Made by a program: the position numbers and the translations under genes
The notes under the pieces: generated by a model
What the model saw: only the letters and a program-made list of their open reading frames with translations
The model's database searches: none
What the model was told of the DNA's origin: nothing
Assembly (NCBI RefSeq): GCF_900447045.1
Contig: NZ_UAWH01000014.1
Span: 618,501-682,500, forward strand
From: Clostridium paraputrificum
GTDB lineage: Bacteria; Bacillota; Clostridia; Clostridiales; Clostridiaceae
DNA length: 64,000 nucleotides
Reading direction: 5' to 3'
Part shown: positions 25,350 through 36,924 of the stretch, piece after piece
Numbering within the stretch: position 1 is the stretch's first letter
How the letters are laid out: each line of letters opens with the position of its first letter

Positions 25350-25427
25350 ATGTATTCTCCTTGAACGAGGTCTATTATATAATTATATAAAAAAAGTGTT
25401 ACATAATAAAGTGATGAGGAGAGGAAT

Positions 25428-26411
25428 ATGAATAGGCTAAAAGATAAGTTCTTCAGTTATATTACAGCTAAAGAAGGTTTTTATGTAGAATTTTATATCA
25501 GTCAGTATAGGAATAACCAAATGACTATTGCATTAAAAAGAGTTCCACAAGGTATTTATGCAATAATACTAACAGATGATAAGTATGAAAATATAGATTA
25601 TAACGAAGCCCTATATTACCTTAAACAAAAGGGGGAGGGATTTAGTTTACATACTATAGTTTTTACAAGCGAGAGTATATATAATCCTTCATATTCTATT
25701 GATAATAAAGTTGTAGTAGATTATTCATCTGGTAAAATCTTGTATTGTGATCAAGGGTGTGAACCTATTGTAAGAATAATAAGAAATGTCACAGTTAATA
25801 ATGAAAAGATAGTGAGTGAGTTTAAGAGATATTGTATAACATATACACTGATAATTATTAATGTGGCTCTTTTTATTATATGTGCTTTAAAATCAAGAAA
25901 TATTTTTGATATAGATCCCTACGTATTATTAGATATGGGAGCAAAGTATGGACCTTATATATATTTTGGTGATGAATGGTGGAGATTGATAAGTTGTAAT
26001 TTCTTACATGGAGGAATATTGCATTTATTATTTAATATGTATGCATTATACATTATAGGAAAACAGATAGAAGATTTATACGGTAAAAAAGCATATATTA
26101 CAATTTATTTATTATCAGGATTGGGAGGTAGCATATTAAGCTATTACTTGTCTCCAACGTCTTTATCAGTTGGTGCTTCTGGAGCTATATTTGGTTTATT
26201 GAGTGCGCTTTTAGTATATGCTTATAATGAAAGAGGAAGAATACAAAAAGGAGCAATTTCAAATTTGCTCTTTGTCATAGGTATTAATCTTTTGTTTGGA
26301 TTAAGTATGCCTAATATAGATAATTATGGACATATTGGAGGAATAGTTGTTGGAGGAATATCATCCTACTTCATTTATAACTTATTAAAGAAACAAGGAA
26401 AAGTTGTTTAA
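25428..26411 (+). CDS. Rhomboid family intramembrane serine protease
   Basis: A 327-residue protein. Residues 1-135 form a soluble cytoplasmic domain, then six to seven helices carry the protease. The catalytic dyad is visible: Ser251 in GASGAIFG and His302 in NYGHIGG. WWRLISCNFLHGGILHLLFN is the conserved L1/TM2 region (with HxxxHxxxN). Rhomboids cleave helices within the membrane; substrates here are unknown. GAGGAGAGG precedes the ATG. It is followed 52 bp later by another membrane protein in the same direction. Confidence 0.93.
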   Translation: MNRLKDKFFSYITAKEGFYVEFYISQYRNNQMTIALKRVPQGIYAIILTDDKYENIDYNEALYYLKQKGEGFSLHTIVFTSESIYNPSYSIDNKVVVDYSSGKILYCDQGCEPIVRIIRNVTVNNEKIVSEFKRYCITYTLIIINVALFIICALKSRNIFDIDPYVLLDMGAKYGPYIYFGDEWWRLISCNFLHGGILHLLFNMYALYIIGKQIEDLYGKKAYITIYLLSGLGGSILSYYLSPTSLSVGASGAIFGLLSALLVYAYNERGRIQKGAISNLLFVIGINLLFGLSMPNIDNYGHIGGIVVGGISSYFIYNLLKKQGKVV

Positions 26412-26463
26412 ATTACCTTTATACATTATTATATAAATGTAATAGAAATATAGGAGAACAGAT

Positions 26464-27072
26464 ATGAAGAAGAGGTTAGGTTATCATTTATTATGTACAT
26501 ATATCTTTTATGTACTTTTAGCAGTTACTTTTGTATGGGATTATTTCTATAGAGATGGAGAAAAGTTATGGCGAATTGGGCTAATATATGTAACTATATT
26601 TGCCGCAAGAGTATTATTTTCAAAAACATTTTTGCGAAAATCTAAAGGGGCTTATGTTGTTACATTAGTATTTATATTCTTTGCAATGTATTTAGCTAAT
26701 GTAATGAACTTTTATGCATTTGAGGCATATGATAAGATTTTACATTTTGCCTCTGGAATATTATTAGCATTCTATGGACTTATTTATTGTGTGTATCTAT
26801 GTGGAGATCAGAGCAACAAATCTATTAACCCAATTATTTTAGTGGCATTTCCATTTTTATTTTCTGTTGCTTGTGCAGGCTTATGGGAATTATGGGAATT
26901 TGCAACTGATAGTATATTTGGATTAACAGCTCAGAACGGATCATTAAATGATACTATGTGGGATATTATTTGTGGAACTATTGGAGGAATTATTTCCTGC
27001 ACATTTATTTATCTACATATTAAGATTAAGAATATAAAATTTATTCAAACTATAATAAATGAGATGAAGTAA
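26464..27072 (+). CDS. DUF2238/YjdF-like multi-pass membrane protein
   Basis: A 202-residue protein with six or so helices. Conserved-looking motifs are YDKILHFASGILLAFYG, ALWELWEF-type AGLWELWEFATD and NDTMWDIICGTIGGI, with the acidic and His residues placed as in the DUF2238/YjdF membrane family. AGGAG precedes the ATG. It lies downstream of the rhomboid gene and ends at a strong terminator, so the two may share a transcript. Function unknown. Confidence 0.65.
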   Translation: MKKRLGYHLLCTYIFYVLLAVTFVWDYFYRDGEKLWRIGLIYVTIFAARVLFSKTFLRKSKGAYVVTLVFIFFAMYLANVMNFYAFEAYDKILHFASGILLAFYGLIYCVYLCGDQSNKSINPIILVAFPFLFSVACAGLWELWEFATDSIFGLTAQNGSLNDTMWDIICGTIGGIISCTFIYLHIKIKNIKFIQTIINEMK

Positions 27073-27102
27073 AAGAAGCGCCGTTTGGTGCTTCTTTTTT
27101 TT
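27073..27102 (+). terminator. Rho-independent terminator
   Basis: AGAAGCGCC / GGTGCTTCT stem with a GTTT loop, followed by a run of eight T. Confidence 0.9.
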
Positions 27103-27103
27103 C

Positions 27104-27196
27104 TTACCTTTAATATGAGTGGGGGGATATTTGTTTTAATGTGACTTGGAGCGTAGCGACGGTACAAGCAAAATAAATATATAAACCATCTTTTTT
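27104..27196 (+). repeat. Intergenic ~93 bp repeat, copy C
   Basis: Shares TTACCTTTA, TATGAGTGGGGGGAT, TTTGTTTTAATGTGACTTGG, CGACGGTACAAGC and AAAATAAATAT with copies A and B. The 3' arm (ATATAAACC) pairs less well with the G-rich 5' arm than in A and B, so this copy looks partly decayed. TCTTTTTT follows. Confidence 0.8.
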
Positions 27197-27213
27197 ACAC
27201 CCTAAGGAATATA

Positions 27214-27244
27214 TTTTTTAAAAGAATATATATTCTTTTAAAAT
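27214..27244. terminator. Perfect inverted repeat between repeat C and uvsE
   Basis: TTTTAAAAGAATA and TATTCTTTTAAAA form a perfect 13-bp stem with a two-base loop; no GC clamp, so it may be a weak terminator for uvsE on the minus strand. Confidence 0.45.
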
Positions 27245-27268
27245 AAAAATAATATAAGTGATATAAAT

Positions 27269-28507
27269 TTAATTATGAAAAAAATATGAGCTTAAAAGTT
27301 CATAGCAAAGATATTTTTCTGCAAGCTTATGAAGATATTCTTTAGCCTTACTATAGTTTCTTTCATTTTTTAATTTGAAAAAGTGATTTGTCTCTCGAGA
27401 ATTTATATTTTCCTCGATTAATTTAAATCCTTCAACCAATGCTTTATTAGTTGAAGCGGAGGTTGGCTCTTTATAATAAAGATTATCTATATATAGATAA
27501 AAATCTTTTATATCACTGAATAAAATTAAGTCCTTAGCTTTTTTTAATATATCTTCTCCTTTTTCTATTAAGTAAAGTTTATAACGTTCAATCTCCATTA
27601 ACCTATCAACTTCAGTTAAAGCATTTTGGGATTCCTTTATTAGATTTATAGTTTTGATAGCAGAGAAGTCTTTATCCTTAACCTCTAACATGATATCTAA
27701 ATTATAATTTTTCGCAACTGAATAATATTTAAGAAAATCATCTGTAAAGATAGTGGGAGAGTGTGAACCCTTTTTCTTTTTTGTATCTTGTTGGCTATAG
27801 TGTACTTTCATATTACACTTCTCATTTGACCAAGTTGATTTTGCTAGTTCAAATAATTTATCTAGAGTATAGTTGTTATCTCCAAAGCATTCATTATGAA
27901 GATTATCAAAAACCATAGGAGCATTAATAGCTTTGCAAATGTTTAGCACATTAATAAATGAATAATTTTTTTCATCATTTTCAATAATTAATCTATTTTT
28001 TATTGATTTAGAAAGTAGAGTATAGTTATTCATAAATCTTTCTGTTGATTCAACCTTTGAGTCATATACTCCCCCTACATGAAGAATAATTTTATGTTCT
28101 GAATTTAGTCCCATAGAATCTAATAGAGAAGTATGGTAATTTAAATCATCAATTGCCTTATTTACTATTTCATCCTTAGGTGAATTAAGCACTGTATATT
28201 GACCAGGGTGCATAGAAACCCTCAAGTTGTTATTTTTAATAAATTCACCTATGGATTTTAATTCATTAGAGAAATACTTAGACCAATTGAAGGTATTTAT
28301 ACTATGACTTCCAAAGGGAATTATATCTGAACTAATTCTAAATAGTTTTATTCCAAGTTTATTATTAAATTCTAATATTTTATATAAATCCAATAAGTTA
28401 TCAGATATAGTGGTCTTAAGAGTTTCTTCATTGTATGAGTTTAATGTAAATTTTCTAGTGGTTCTTAATGGCGTCGATAAAGGTGTACATGCATATCCTA
28501 TTTTCAA
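27269..28507 (-). CDS. uvsE: UV damage endonuclease UvsE
   Basis: A 412-residue UVDE-family enzyme that nicks DNA 5' of UV photoproducts to start an alternative excision repair. It begins with the typical MKIGYACTPLSTPLRTTRKF and carries metal-site segments of the TIM barrel: RVSMHPGQYTVLNSP, HVGGVYDSK, IENDEKNYS, VFDNLHNE, VHYSQQ and IMLEVKDKD. The C-terminal ~100 residues extend beyond the core as in other clostridial and bacillar enzymes. It is monocistronic. No LexA-like box is seen upstream. Confidence 0.93.
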   Translation of the reverse strand: MKIGYACTPLSTPLRTTRKFTLNSYNEETLKTTISDNLLDLYKILEFNNKLGIKLFRISSDIIPFGSHSINTFNWSKYFSNELKSIGEFIKNNNLRVSMHPGQYTVLNSPKDEIVNKAIDDLNYHTSLLDSMGLNSEHKIILHVGGVYDSKVESTERFMNNYTLLSKSIKNRLIIENDEKNYSFINVLNICKAINAPMVFDNLHNECFGDNNYTLDKLFELAKSTWSNEKCNMKVHYSQQDTKKKKGSHSPTIFTDDFLKYYSVAKNYNLDIMLEVKDKDFSAIKTINLIKESQNALTEVDRLMEIERYKLYLIEKGEDILKKAKDLILFSDIKDFYLYIDNLYYKEPTSASTNKALVEGFKLIEENINSRETNHFFKLKNERNYSKAKEYLHKLAEKYLCYELLSSYFFHN

Positions 28508-28706
28508 TTTATCACCTCTTCTTTATTATTAAGATTAGTGTTTCTTATTTGTTAAAAGAATATAAAGGGAAAGTAAGTTAGTACTAATAAATTGATATTT
28601 TGTTAAAGAAAATATTAAATAAGTATGAAATTCATTAAAAAATAGTCCTTTTAATAATTTTTTGTAGTAATCATAAAGAAAATAATGTATTATTAAGGTA
28701 AATTAA

Positions 28707-30074
<1,368 letters not shown>

Positions 30075-30092
30075 TTAAATAAGTTTGTTTTC

Positions 30093-30130
30093 AAAAGGAA
30101 ATCTAATAAAAAAGATTTCCTTTTTTTTTG
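30093..30130 (+). terminator. Rho-independent terminator after gdhA
   Basis: AAAGGAAATCT / AGATTTCCTTT stem followed by a run of nine T. Confidence 0.92.
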
Positions 30131-30363
30131 CAATCTACCTATAAAAATTTTTATATAGTAATAAGAAATAGGGAAACTTAATAATGAAAGTTAAAAAACA
30201 TGTATAGGAAAAAATATAAAAAATTAACATTAATTTAAAATTAAGATTTTTGCCCTTGATTTTTTGATATAATTGAACTAGTATTAATAAGAACGCATTA
30301 ACGAGAAAAAAAGACAACAATAATATAATGGGAACTTCTCATTTAATATTAGGAGTGAAAGTA

Positions 30364-31754
30364 ATGGAAAAAGTAATGTATACAGCAATAGCGGTGTTTC
30401 AAGTGTTCGCATTTGTAGTTTTATGCTATTACTTGATATTAGGGTTATTTGGAACCTATAGAAAAAAGAAAAAAAGGATTATGCTCCTAAGCGTAAATTT
30501 GCTATGATTGTTGCTGCACACAATGAAGAGGTAGTAATTGGGAAATTAGTAAAAAGTATATTAGGACAAAATTATCCGAGGGAATTATTTGAAGTTTTTG
30601 TAATAGCTGATAATTGTGATGATAATACTTCAAAAGTTGCAAAAGAAGCCGGAGCAAAAGTGTTTGAAAGGTTTAATAAAGATCAAAGAGGAAAAGGATA
30701 TGCATTAGAGTGGATGTTCGATAAAATTTATAAAATGGACGAAAAGTTTGATGCCATTTGTATATTTGATGCAGATAACTTAGTACATCCTGACTTTTTA
30801 AGAGAAATCAACTCTAAGATGAAGGAAGGTTATAAAGTTGTACAAGGCTATATAGATAGTAAAAATCCAGAAGATTCATGGATTGCAACTTCATATTCAA
30901 TAGCATTCTGGTCACAAAATAGAATGTTCCAACTTGCAAGAAATAATGTTGGATTCTCTAATCAAATTGGTGGAACTGGATTTGCAATTGACTTTGATAC
31001 TTTAAAGGAATTTGGATGGGGAGCTACATGTTTAACAGAAGACTTAGAGTTTACATGTAAGGTTGTCCTAAATGGTGGAAAAATAGGTTGGGCACATGAT
31101 GCTAAAATTTATGATGAAAAGCCATTAGGATTAAAAGCTTCTTGGGTTCAAAGAAGAAGATGGATGCAAGGGTTTACAGATGTTGCATCAAGGTATTTCT
31201 TTAAACTTGTTAAAAAGTCTATTAAGGAAAGAAAATGGTATATATTTGATTGCGCATTATATGTTTTACAACCATTTGCAACTTTATTAATGGCTATATC
31301 AGCAATATTAACTTTAATTCAAGCAAATGCACCAGAAGGAGCTAATATATTCATTATGAGTGATCTTCTTGGAAGTGCAGGATATCAAGCTATAACATTA
31401 GTTCAGTTTGTTATAACACCATTAGTATTAATATTAGATAGAAAGATATCAAAAGGACTTTTTACTATGATTGCATTATTCTCTACTAATATTTTTATAA
31501 TGCCTATTTTATTAAAAGGTGTTACTGATGGAGCGATTATTGCAGCAGCTAATTTTGGGTTCTATGCAATATTCTTAGTTGCCACATTTATATTTTGTGG
31601 GAAGAAAGGTTTAGTTTTCTTCTTTAGATTCTTACTATATGCTCTATATACTATTACTTGGGTGCCAATTACAATCCAAGGTATATTAAGAAAGAATAAT
31701 AAGGAATGGAATCCAACTAAGCATGTAAGAAATGTTGAAATTTGTGATGTTTAG
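30364..31754 (+). CDS. Family 2 glycosyltransferase, apparently frameshifted in a poly-A run
   Basis: A GT2 membrane glycosyltransferase whose frame is interrupted. From the ATG at 30364 (GGAGTGAAAG upstream) the first frame encodes a transmembrane helix (MEKVMYTAIAVFQVFAFVVL) and a basic YRKKKK linker but stops at 30502-30504. The rest continues in the -1 frame from the A-run at 30469-30475 (KDYAPKRKFAMIVAAHNEE). The body has DADN (UDP-sugar/metal), TCLTED (catalytic base region), QRRRWMQG and four or five C-terminal helices, as in processive polysaccharide synthases. An internal ATG at 30504 has no ribosome site. Explanations are a real frameshift mutation, slippage on the A-run, or a sequencing error. 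Confidence 0.8.
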
Positions 31755-31779
31755 ATAAGTAAATATTTAATAAATTTAA

Positions 31780-31812
31780 AGTGGAAGTTAAGAATATTAG
31801 CTTCCATTTTTT
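31780..31812 (+). terminator. Rho-independent terminator after the glycosyltransferase
   Basis: TGGAAG / CTTCCA stem, long AT-rich loop, then TTTTTT. Confidence 0.75.
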
Positions 31813-31939
31813 GTTTTTAAAAAATTGTACTGCAAGATAAGCTGTTAAAAAATTCTACAGATACATAGTGGTTGTGGTGATTTTATAATATCTTTAAAAA
31901 GATATGGATAAACTAAAAAATATTTATAATAAATAAATT

Positions 31940-31968
31940 TTGACATAGTAAATAAAAATAAGTATATT
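31940..31968 (+). promoter_or_regulatory. Sigma-A promoter for the topoisomerase operon
   Basis: Consensus TTGACA (-35), 17-base spacer and TATATT (-10), 51 bp before the parE start. Confidence 0.8.
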
Positions 31969-32019
31969 TTAATGTAGACAACTATAGAGATAGAAAATAT
32001 ATGTGGAGGGCAAAAGTTT

Positions 32020-33963
32020 ATGAAGAATAATACTACTTATGATGTTACTGATTTGACTTCCTTAGAAAAATTGGAGCCTGTTAGAATAAGGCCAGGTATG
32101 TATATAGGTTCAATTGGAAGTAAGGGATTACATCATTGTGTGTGGGAAATATTAGATAATGCTATAGATGAAATTTCTAATGGGTATGGGAATAAAGCTC
32201 AAGTTATTTTAAATAAGGATAAGAGTGTTACTATAAAAGATAATGGAAGAGGTATACCAACAGGAATTCACCCAATTAAGAAAAAGAGTGGGGTAGAGAT
32301 GGTATTTACAGAGCTTCATACAGGAGGAAAATTTAATAATAAGAATTATAAAACTTCTGGAGGGCTTCATGGAGTTGGAGCAGCGGTAGTTAATGCCCTT
32401 TCAAAATGGGTTGAAGTTGAAGTTTATCAAGGCGGAAATATTTATCGTCAAAGGTTTGAATACGCATATGATAAAGAGCTAAAAAGAGATATGCCAGGTA
32501 CCCCTGTTACAAAACTTGATATAGTAGGTAAAAGTAAGGAGACTGGGTCTAAAATTACATTTATGCCAGATGGAGAAATATTTTCTACAATAGATTTTAA
32601 GTTTGATGTGATTGATGAGAGATTACAAGAATTAGCCTTCCAAAATAAAGGTATTAGGCTTGAATTAATAGATAATAGAAGAGATGAAGAAGTTAAAAAA
32701 GAATATTATTCTGAAAGAGGACTTTTAGATTTTATAGATTATTTAAATGAAAGTAAAACTAAGCTTCATGAAGCACCTATTTTATTTGAGGGTGAGAGAG
32801 AAGTTAGTGGACTTCAAATGTATGGAGAAGTATGTATTCAATTTACTGATTCAACTACAGATTATATTGCAAGTTATGTTAATAATATTCCGACAACGGA
32901 AGCTGGAACTCATGAAACTGGTTTTAAAACTGGTATGACTAGAGCTTTTAAGGAATGGGCAAGAAAGCTTGAACTAGTAAAAGGAAAAGATAAGGAATTT
33001 GAAGGTGATGACCTAAGAGAAGGTATGACTGCTATAGTTAGAATTAAAATAACTAATCCTGTTTTTGAAGGACAAACTAAAACAAAGCTAGGAAATAATG
33101 AAGCCTATACTATGATGAATGACTTAGCTTACACTAAGCTTGGTGAGTGGATAGAGGATAATAAAGAGCTTGCAACAATGATAATAAACAATGCTCTTGC
33201 GGCTGCTCAAAGAAGAGAAAAAATAAAAAAGATTAATGATGCAGAAAAGAAAAAGATTGGAAAAGGTACAGCACCTCTTGCAGGTAAGGTTGCAGTATGT
33301 ACTTTGAAAAATAAAGATGTAAATGAATTTATAGTGGTTGAGGGAGATTCAGCTGGTGGTTCTGCAAAACAAGCTAGAGATAGAAGATTCCAAACAATAA
33401 TGCCTTCAAAAGGTAAAATAATGAATACTGAAAAGCAAAAGCTTGAAAATGTATTAGCATCTGAAGAGCTTAAGATTTTTAATGCTGCTGTAGGTACAGG
33501 TACATTAGATAATTATAATGAAGATGATTTAAAATATAACAAAATAATTATTATGAGTGATGCCGACGTAGATGGTTATCATATTAGAACACTTTGGATG
33601 ACCTATATTTATAGATATATGAGACCTTTAATTGCTAATGGACACTTATATTTAGCACAACCTCCTCTTTATAAGGTATATAAACATACTAAAAAAGGAG
33701 AGGTTCAAAAGTATGCTTATAGTGATGATGAATTAGAACAAGTTAAGAAGGAAATAGGTAAGGGGGCTCTTATTCAAAGATATAAGGGACTTGGAGAAAT
33801 GAACCCAGATCAATTATGGGAAACTACCCTAAACCCAGAGTCAAGAACTTTACTTCAAGTAACTATAGAGGATGCAGCAAAGGCTGAAAGAATGATATCT
33901 CTACTTATGGGAGATGTAGTTGAACCAAGAAAAAAATATATGTACAAATACGCAGAGTTCTAG
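32020..33963 (+). CDS. parE: DNA topoisomerase IV subunit B
   Basis: A 647-residue type IIA ATPase subunit. The GHKL ATP site includes EILDNAIDE, DNGRGIPTGIHP and GGLHGVGAAVVNALS; the TOPRIM domain has VEGDSAGGSAKQARDR and MSDADVDGYHIRTL. The linker AGTHETGFKTGMT and QTKTKLGN are usual. Topo IV separates linked daughter chromosomes. It is called ParE rather than GyrB because parC follows in one operon (17 bp gap) and there are no dnaA/dnaN/recF neighbours. GGAGG precedes the ATG. Confidence 0.92.
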   Translation: MKNNTTYDVTDLTSLEKLEPVRIRPGMYIGSIGSKGLHHCVWEILDNAIDEISNGYGNKAQVILNKDKSVTIKDNGRGIPTGIHPIKKKSGVEMVFTELHTGGKFNNKNYKTSGGLHGVGAAVVNALSKWVEVEVYQGGNIYRQRFEYAYDKELKRDMPGTPVTKLDIVGKSKETGSKITFMPDGEIFSTIDFKFDVIDERLQELAFQNKGIRLELIDNRRDEEVKKEYYSERGLLDFIDYLNESKTKLHEAPILFEGEREVSGLQMYGEVCIQFTDSTTDYIASYVNNIPTTEAGTHETGFKTGMTRAFKEWARKLELVKGKDKEFEGDDLREGMTAIVRIKITNPVFEGQTKTKLGNNEAYTMMNDLAYTKLGEWIEDNKELATMIINNALAAAQRREKIKKINDAEKKKIGKGTAPLAGKVAVCTLKNKDVNEFIVVEGDSAGGSAKQARDRRFQTIMPSKGKIMNTEKQKLENVLASEELKIFNAAVGTGTLDNYNEDDLKYNKIIIMSDADVDGYHIRTLWMTYIYRYMRPLIANGHLYLAQPPLYKVYKHTKKGEVQKYAYSDDELEQVKKEIGKGALIQRYKGLGEMNPDQLWETTLNPESRTLLQVTIEDAAKAERMISLLMGDVVEPRKKYMYKYAEF

Positions 33964-33980
33964 AAAGGGAGGGATAGTTT

Positions 33981-36899
33981 ATGGCTAAAAAAGTTAATAA
34001 TAATATTCCAAAAGATAATAATATAATTCCAGTACTTCTTGAAGAAGCTATGCCAGACAACTATCTACCTTATGCGGTAGAGGTTGCAAAAGAAAGAGCT
34101 CTTCCTGATGTAAGAGATGGTTTGAAGCCAGTTCATAGAAGAATACTATATGGTGCATATTTACTTAAAGCTTTTCCAGATAGACCATACTATAAGTCAG
34201 CAAGAATAGTTGGGGATATTTTAGGTAAATTTCACCCACATGGAGATAGTTCTGTATATGATGCATTAACAATATTGGCACAAGATTTCTCTACAAGAGA
34301 ACCTTTAATAGACGGTCATGGAAATTGGGGATCTATTGATGGTGATAGTGCGGCAGCTATGAGATATACTGAAGCAAGATTAACTCCTATTGCAATGGAT
34401 ATGCTAAAAGATATTGATAAAGATACAGTGGATATGGTACCTAACTATTCAGATAGTGAATTAGAGCCAAGAGTTTTACCAAGTAGATATCCTAATCTTT
34501 TGGTCAATGGTTCCTTTGGTATAGCTGTAGGTTTAGCTACTAATATACCTCCACATAACCTTGGGGAAGTAACTGATGGTGTTCTTGCATACATAGATAA
34601 TCCGGAAATTACTACAAAAGAGTTAATGAATTATATTAAGGGGCCAGATTTACCTACAGGTGGAGTTTTAATTGGAAAAAATTCAATGATTTCTGCTTAT
34701 GAAACAGGTGAAGGTAAAGTAACATGTAGAGCTAAAACTTCTATAGAAAAATTAGAGAACGGAAGATTAGGGATAGTAATAACAGAATTTCCTTATAGAA
34801 GAAATAAGGCGAAATTGTTACAAACTATATCTGAAATGACTGGTGATAAGAGACATCAAAAGGCATTAGAAGCAATAACAGATATAAGAGATGAATCTGA
34901 TAGAAGTGGTATTAGAGCTGTTATTGAATTAAAGAAAGCTGCTGATGAAGCTACTGCAGACAAGATTTTAAAATACTTATTTAAAAAGACTGACCTACAA
35001 TGTAATATAAGCTTTAATATGGTTGCTTTAGCAGATGGTAAGCCAGAAACTATGGGACTTAAAACTATTTTAGGTCATTATATAAATCACCAAAAAGAAA
35101 TAGTTACAAGAAGAACAAGGAAAGAGTTAGAAATAGCAGAAAAGAGATTTCATATAGTTGAAGGGTTTATAAAGGCAATAAATATCTTAGATGAAGTTAT
35201 TGCAACTATTAGAGAATCTAAGTCTAAGAAGGATGCAGGGGAAAACTTAATTAGTAAGTTTGGTTTTACAGAAGCGCAAGCAACTGCGATCTTAGAGTTA
35301 ATGCTATATAGATTAACAGGGTTAGAAATAAATGTATTCCAAAAGGAATATAAAGAATTAGAAAGACAAATAAAGAAGTTTAAGAAGATTTTAGCAGAAG
35401 AAAAAGAACTTTTAAAAGTAGTGAAATTGGAACTTAAAGAAATAACTGATAAATACAGAAATCCTAGAAGAACTCAAATAGTTGAAGATGATAGTGAAGC
35501 AAAGATTGATCTTGAAGAATTAATAGTTGTAGAAGATGTTATGCTTACTATTTCAAAGGATGGATTTATAAAGAGAATTCCATATAAAAATTACATCAGA
35601 GCAAATGCAGAACCTTCTGAGATTGAATATAGGGAAGGTGATGAACTAAGATTTTTAGTTAAATCTAATACTACTGATAATATTCTTATATTTACAGATA
35701 GAGGAATAATGTATCAAATTAAAGGAATAAATATTCCTGAAGGAAAGTGGAAAGAGAAGGGTGAAAAGCTTGATACATTAATTAAAGCTCTTAACCTTGA
35801 TGAGGAAAAGATAATTGGAGTTAATTCAGTTAATATAATGTCATCAGATAGATTTGTACAGTTTGTAACAAATAGTGGGTGCATTAAGAGAAGTTCTTTA
35901 GATAAATTCCAAACTAATTACTCAAAAGTTCAAGCTGTTAAGCTTAGAGAGGGAGAAAGGGTAGTTAGAACGGATATTTTAGAAGGAGAAAATAAATTTT
36001 TAAAAATTTCAACTAAGTTAGGTTTAGAGTTTACTCTAGAAATACCACAATTAGAAGACCTACCTAGAAATATATTAGGAACACAATTATTCAACTTATC
36101 TTCTAAAGATGAGGTTATAAATGCTGAATATGTAGAAAGTATGGAGTTTGTTGAATATACTTTAGGGGTTACAGCTAAGGGAACATTAAAAACTTTTGCG
36201 AGAGCCAATAAAAATGATTTATTAAAAGTAACTACAGATTCCTCATCTGAATTATTAATGTTTACTAACAAAGGTAACGTTATAAAAATAGCATCATTTA
36301 TGCTTCAAGAAGCAATTAAAAATAGGGAAATTTCTATTGAAGATTTAGTTTATGGACTAGGTAAAAAAGAAAGAGTAATTGCAATATACTCTATAAAATA
36401 TTATAGCGAAGAATATGCAGTATATACAATTTCTAATAAGGGATTAGTTAAGAAGACACTTCTTAGTGAGTTCGCAGGAGACTACTTAATACAACAAGCG
36501 TACAAATTTAAGAATGAAGATGATGAAGTGGTTAGCATAGATATATCTAATGAAAAAATAGGTCACATTGTATTATTTACTAAAAAGGGTATGGCTATAA
36601 GATTCCCTGTATCTAACGTTAATGCAATGGGGAAAATAGCATCAGGTGTTACAGGTATAAGCTTAAAGGATGAAGACGAAGTTGTTTATGGTAAATGCTT
36701 TGTAAATATAGAACAGGACTTAAATGGAGAAATTGCTATTTCATCATTATCAGAATATAGGTTCCAATTAGTTACAAAGAATAAGGAAACAGCAGACATT
36801 AAATTATCTGATGTTAAACTTCAAAATAGAGCAGGTAGAGGGTCAGGTGTTATGCTAGTTTCTCTTGATGATGAAATAAAGAGTGTAAATATAATCTAA
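33981..36899 (+). CDS. parC: DNA topoisomerase IV subunit A
   Basis: A 972-residue DNA-cleaving subunit. The N-terminal breakage-reunion domain carries [32 protein letters not shown] and the active-site Tyr in AMRYTEARL. From ~490 there are about six beta-pinwheel blades (e.g. [17 protein letters not shown], ...[11 protein letters not shown]). The GyrA-box typical of gyrase (QRRGGKG) is not seen, which supports topo IV. The protein is longer than many ParC but normal for clostridia. GGGAGG precedes the ATG; it partners parE. Confidence 0.92.
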   Translation: MAKKVNNNIPKDNNIIPVLLEEAMPDNYLPYAVEVAKERALPDVRDGLKPVHRRILYGAYLLKAFPDRPYYKSARIVGDILGKFHPHGDSSVYDALTILAQDFSTREPLIDGHGNWGSIDGDSAAAMRYTEARLTPIAMDMLKDIDKDTVDMVPNYSDSELEPRVLPSRYPNLLVNGSFGIAVGLATNIPPHNLGEVTDGVLAYIDNPEITTKELMNYIKGPDLPTGGVLIGKNSMISAYETGEGKVTCRAKTSIEKLENGRLGIVITEFPYRRNKAKLLQTISEMTGDKRHQKALEAITDIRDESDRSGIRAVIELKKAADEATADKILKYLFKKTDLQCNISFNMVALADGKPETMGLKTILGHYINHQKEIVTRRTRKELEIAEKRFHIVEGFIKAINILDEVIATIRESKSKKDAGENLISKFGFTEAQATAILELMLYRLTGLEINVFQKEYKELERQIKKFKKILAEEKELLKVVKLELKEITDKYRNPRRTQIVEDDSEAKIDLEELIVVEDVMLTISKDGFIKRIPYKNYIRANAEPSEIEYREGDELRFLVKSNTTDNILIFTDRGIMYQIKGINIPEGKWKEKGEKLDTLIKALNLDEEKIIGVNSVNIMSSDRFVQFVTNSGCIKRSSLDKFQTNYSKVQAVKLREGERVVRTDILEGENKFLKISTKLGLEFTLEIPQLEDLPRNILGTQLFNLSSKDEVINAEYVESMEFVEYTLGVTAKGTLKTFARANKNDLLKVTTDSSSELLMFTNKGNVIKIASFMLQEAIKNREISIEDLVYGLGKKERVIAIYSIKYYSEEYAVYTISNKGLVKKTLLSEFAGDYLIQQAYKFKNEDDEVVSIDISNEKIGHIVLFTKKGMAIRFPVSNVNAMGKIASGVTGISLKDEDEVVYGKCFVNIEQDLNGEIAISSLSEYRFQLVTKNKETADIKLSDVKLQNRAGRGSGVMLVSLDDEIKSVNII

Positions 36900-36924
36900 T
36901 ATATGGCTTTTAGGAGGGATTCTT

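Noticed and set aside
16995..27196. The ~93 bp repeats as c-di-GMP riboswitches or CRISPR units
   Set aside because: They lack the GEMM consensus, lie downstream of genes rather than in leaders (except B near hsp20), and are kilobases apart without spacers.
30468..30480. Classical -1 programmed frameshift site A-AAA-AAG in the glycosyltransferase
   Set aside because: The heptamer is present, but it is out of register: the incoming frame reads AAA-AAA-AGG, not AAA-AAG after a single A, so tandem tRNA slippage of the usual kind does not apply. Single-codon or RNA polymerase slippage on the A-run stays possible.
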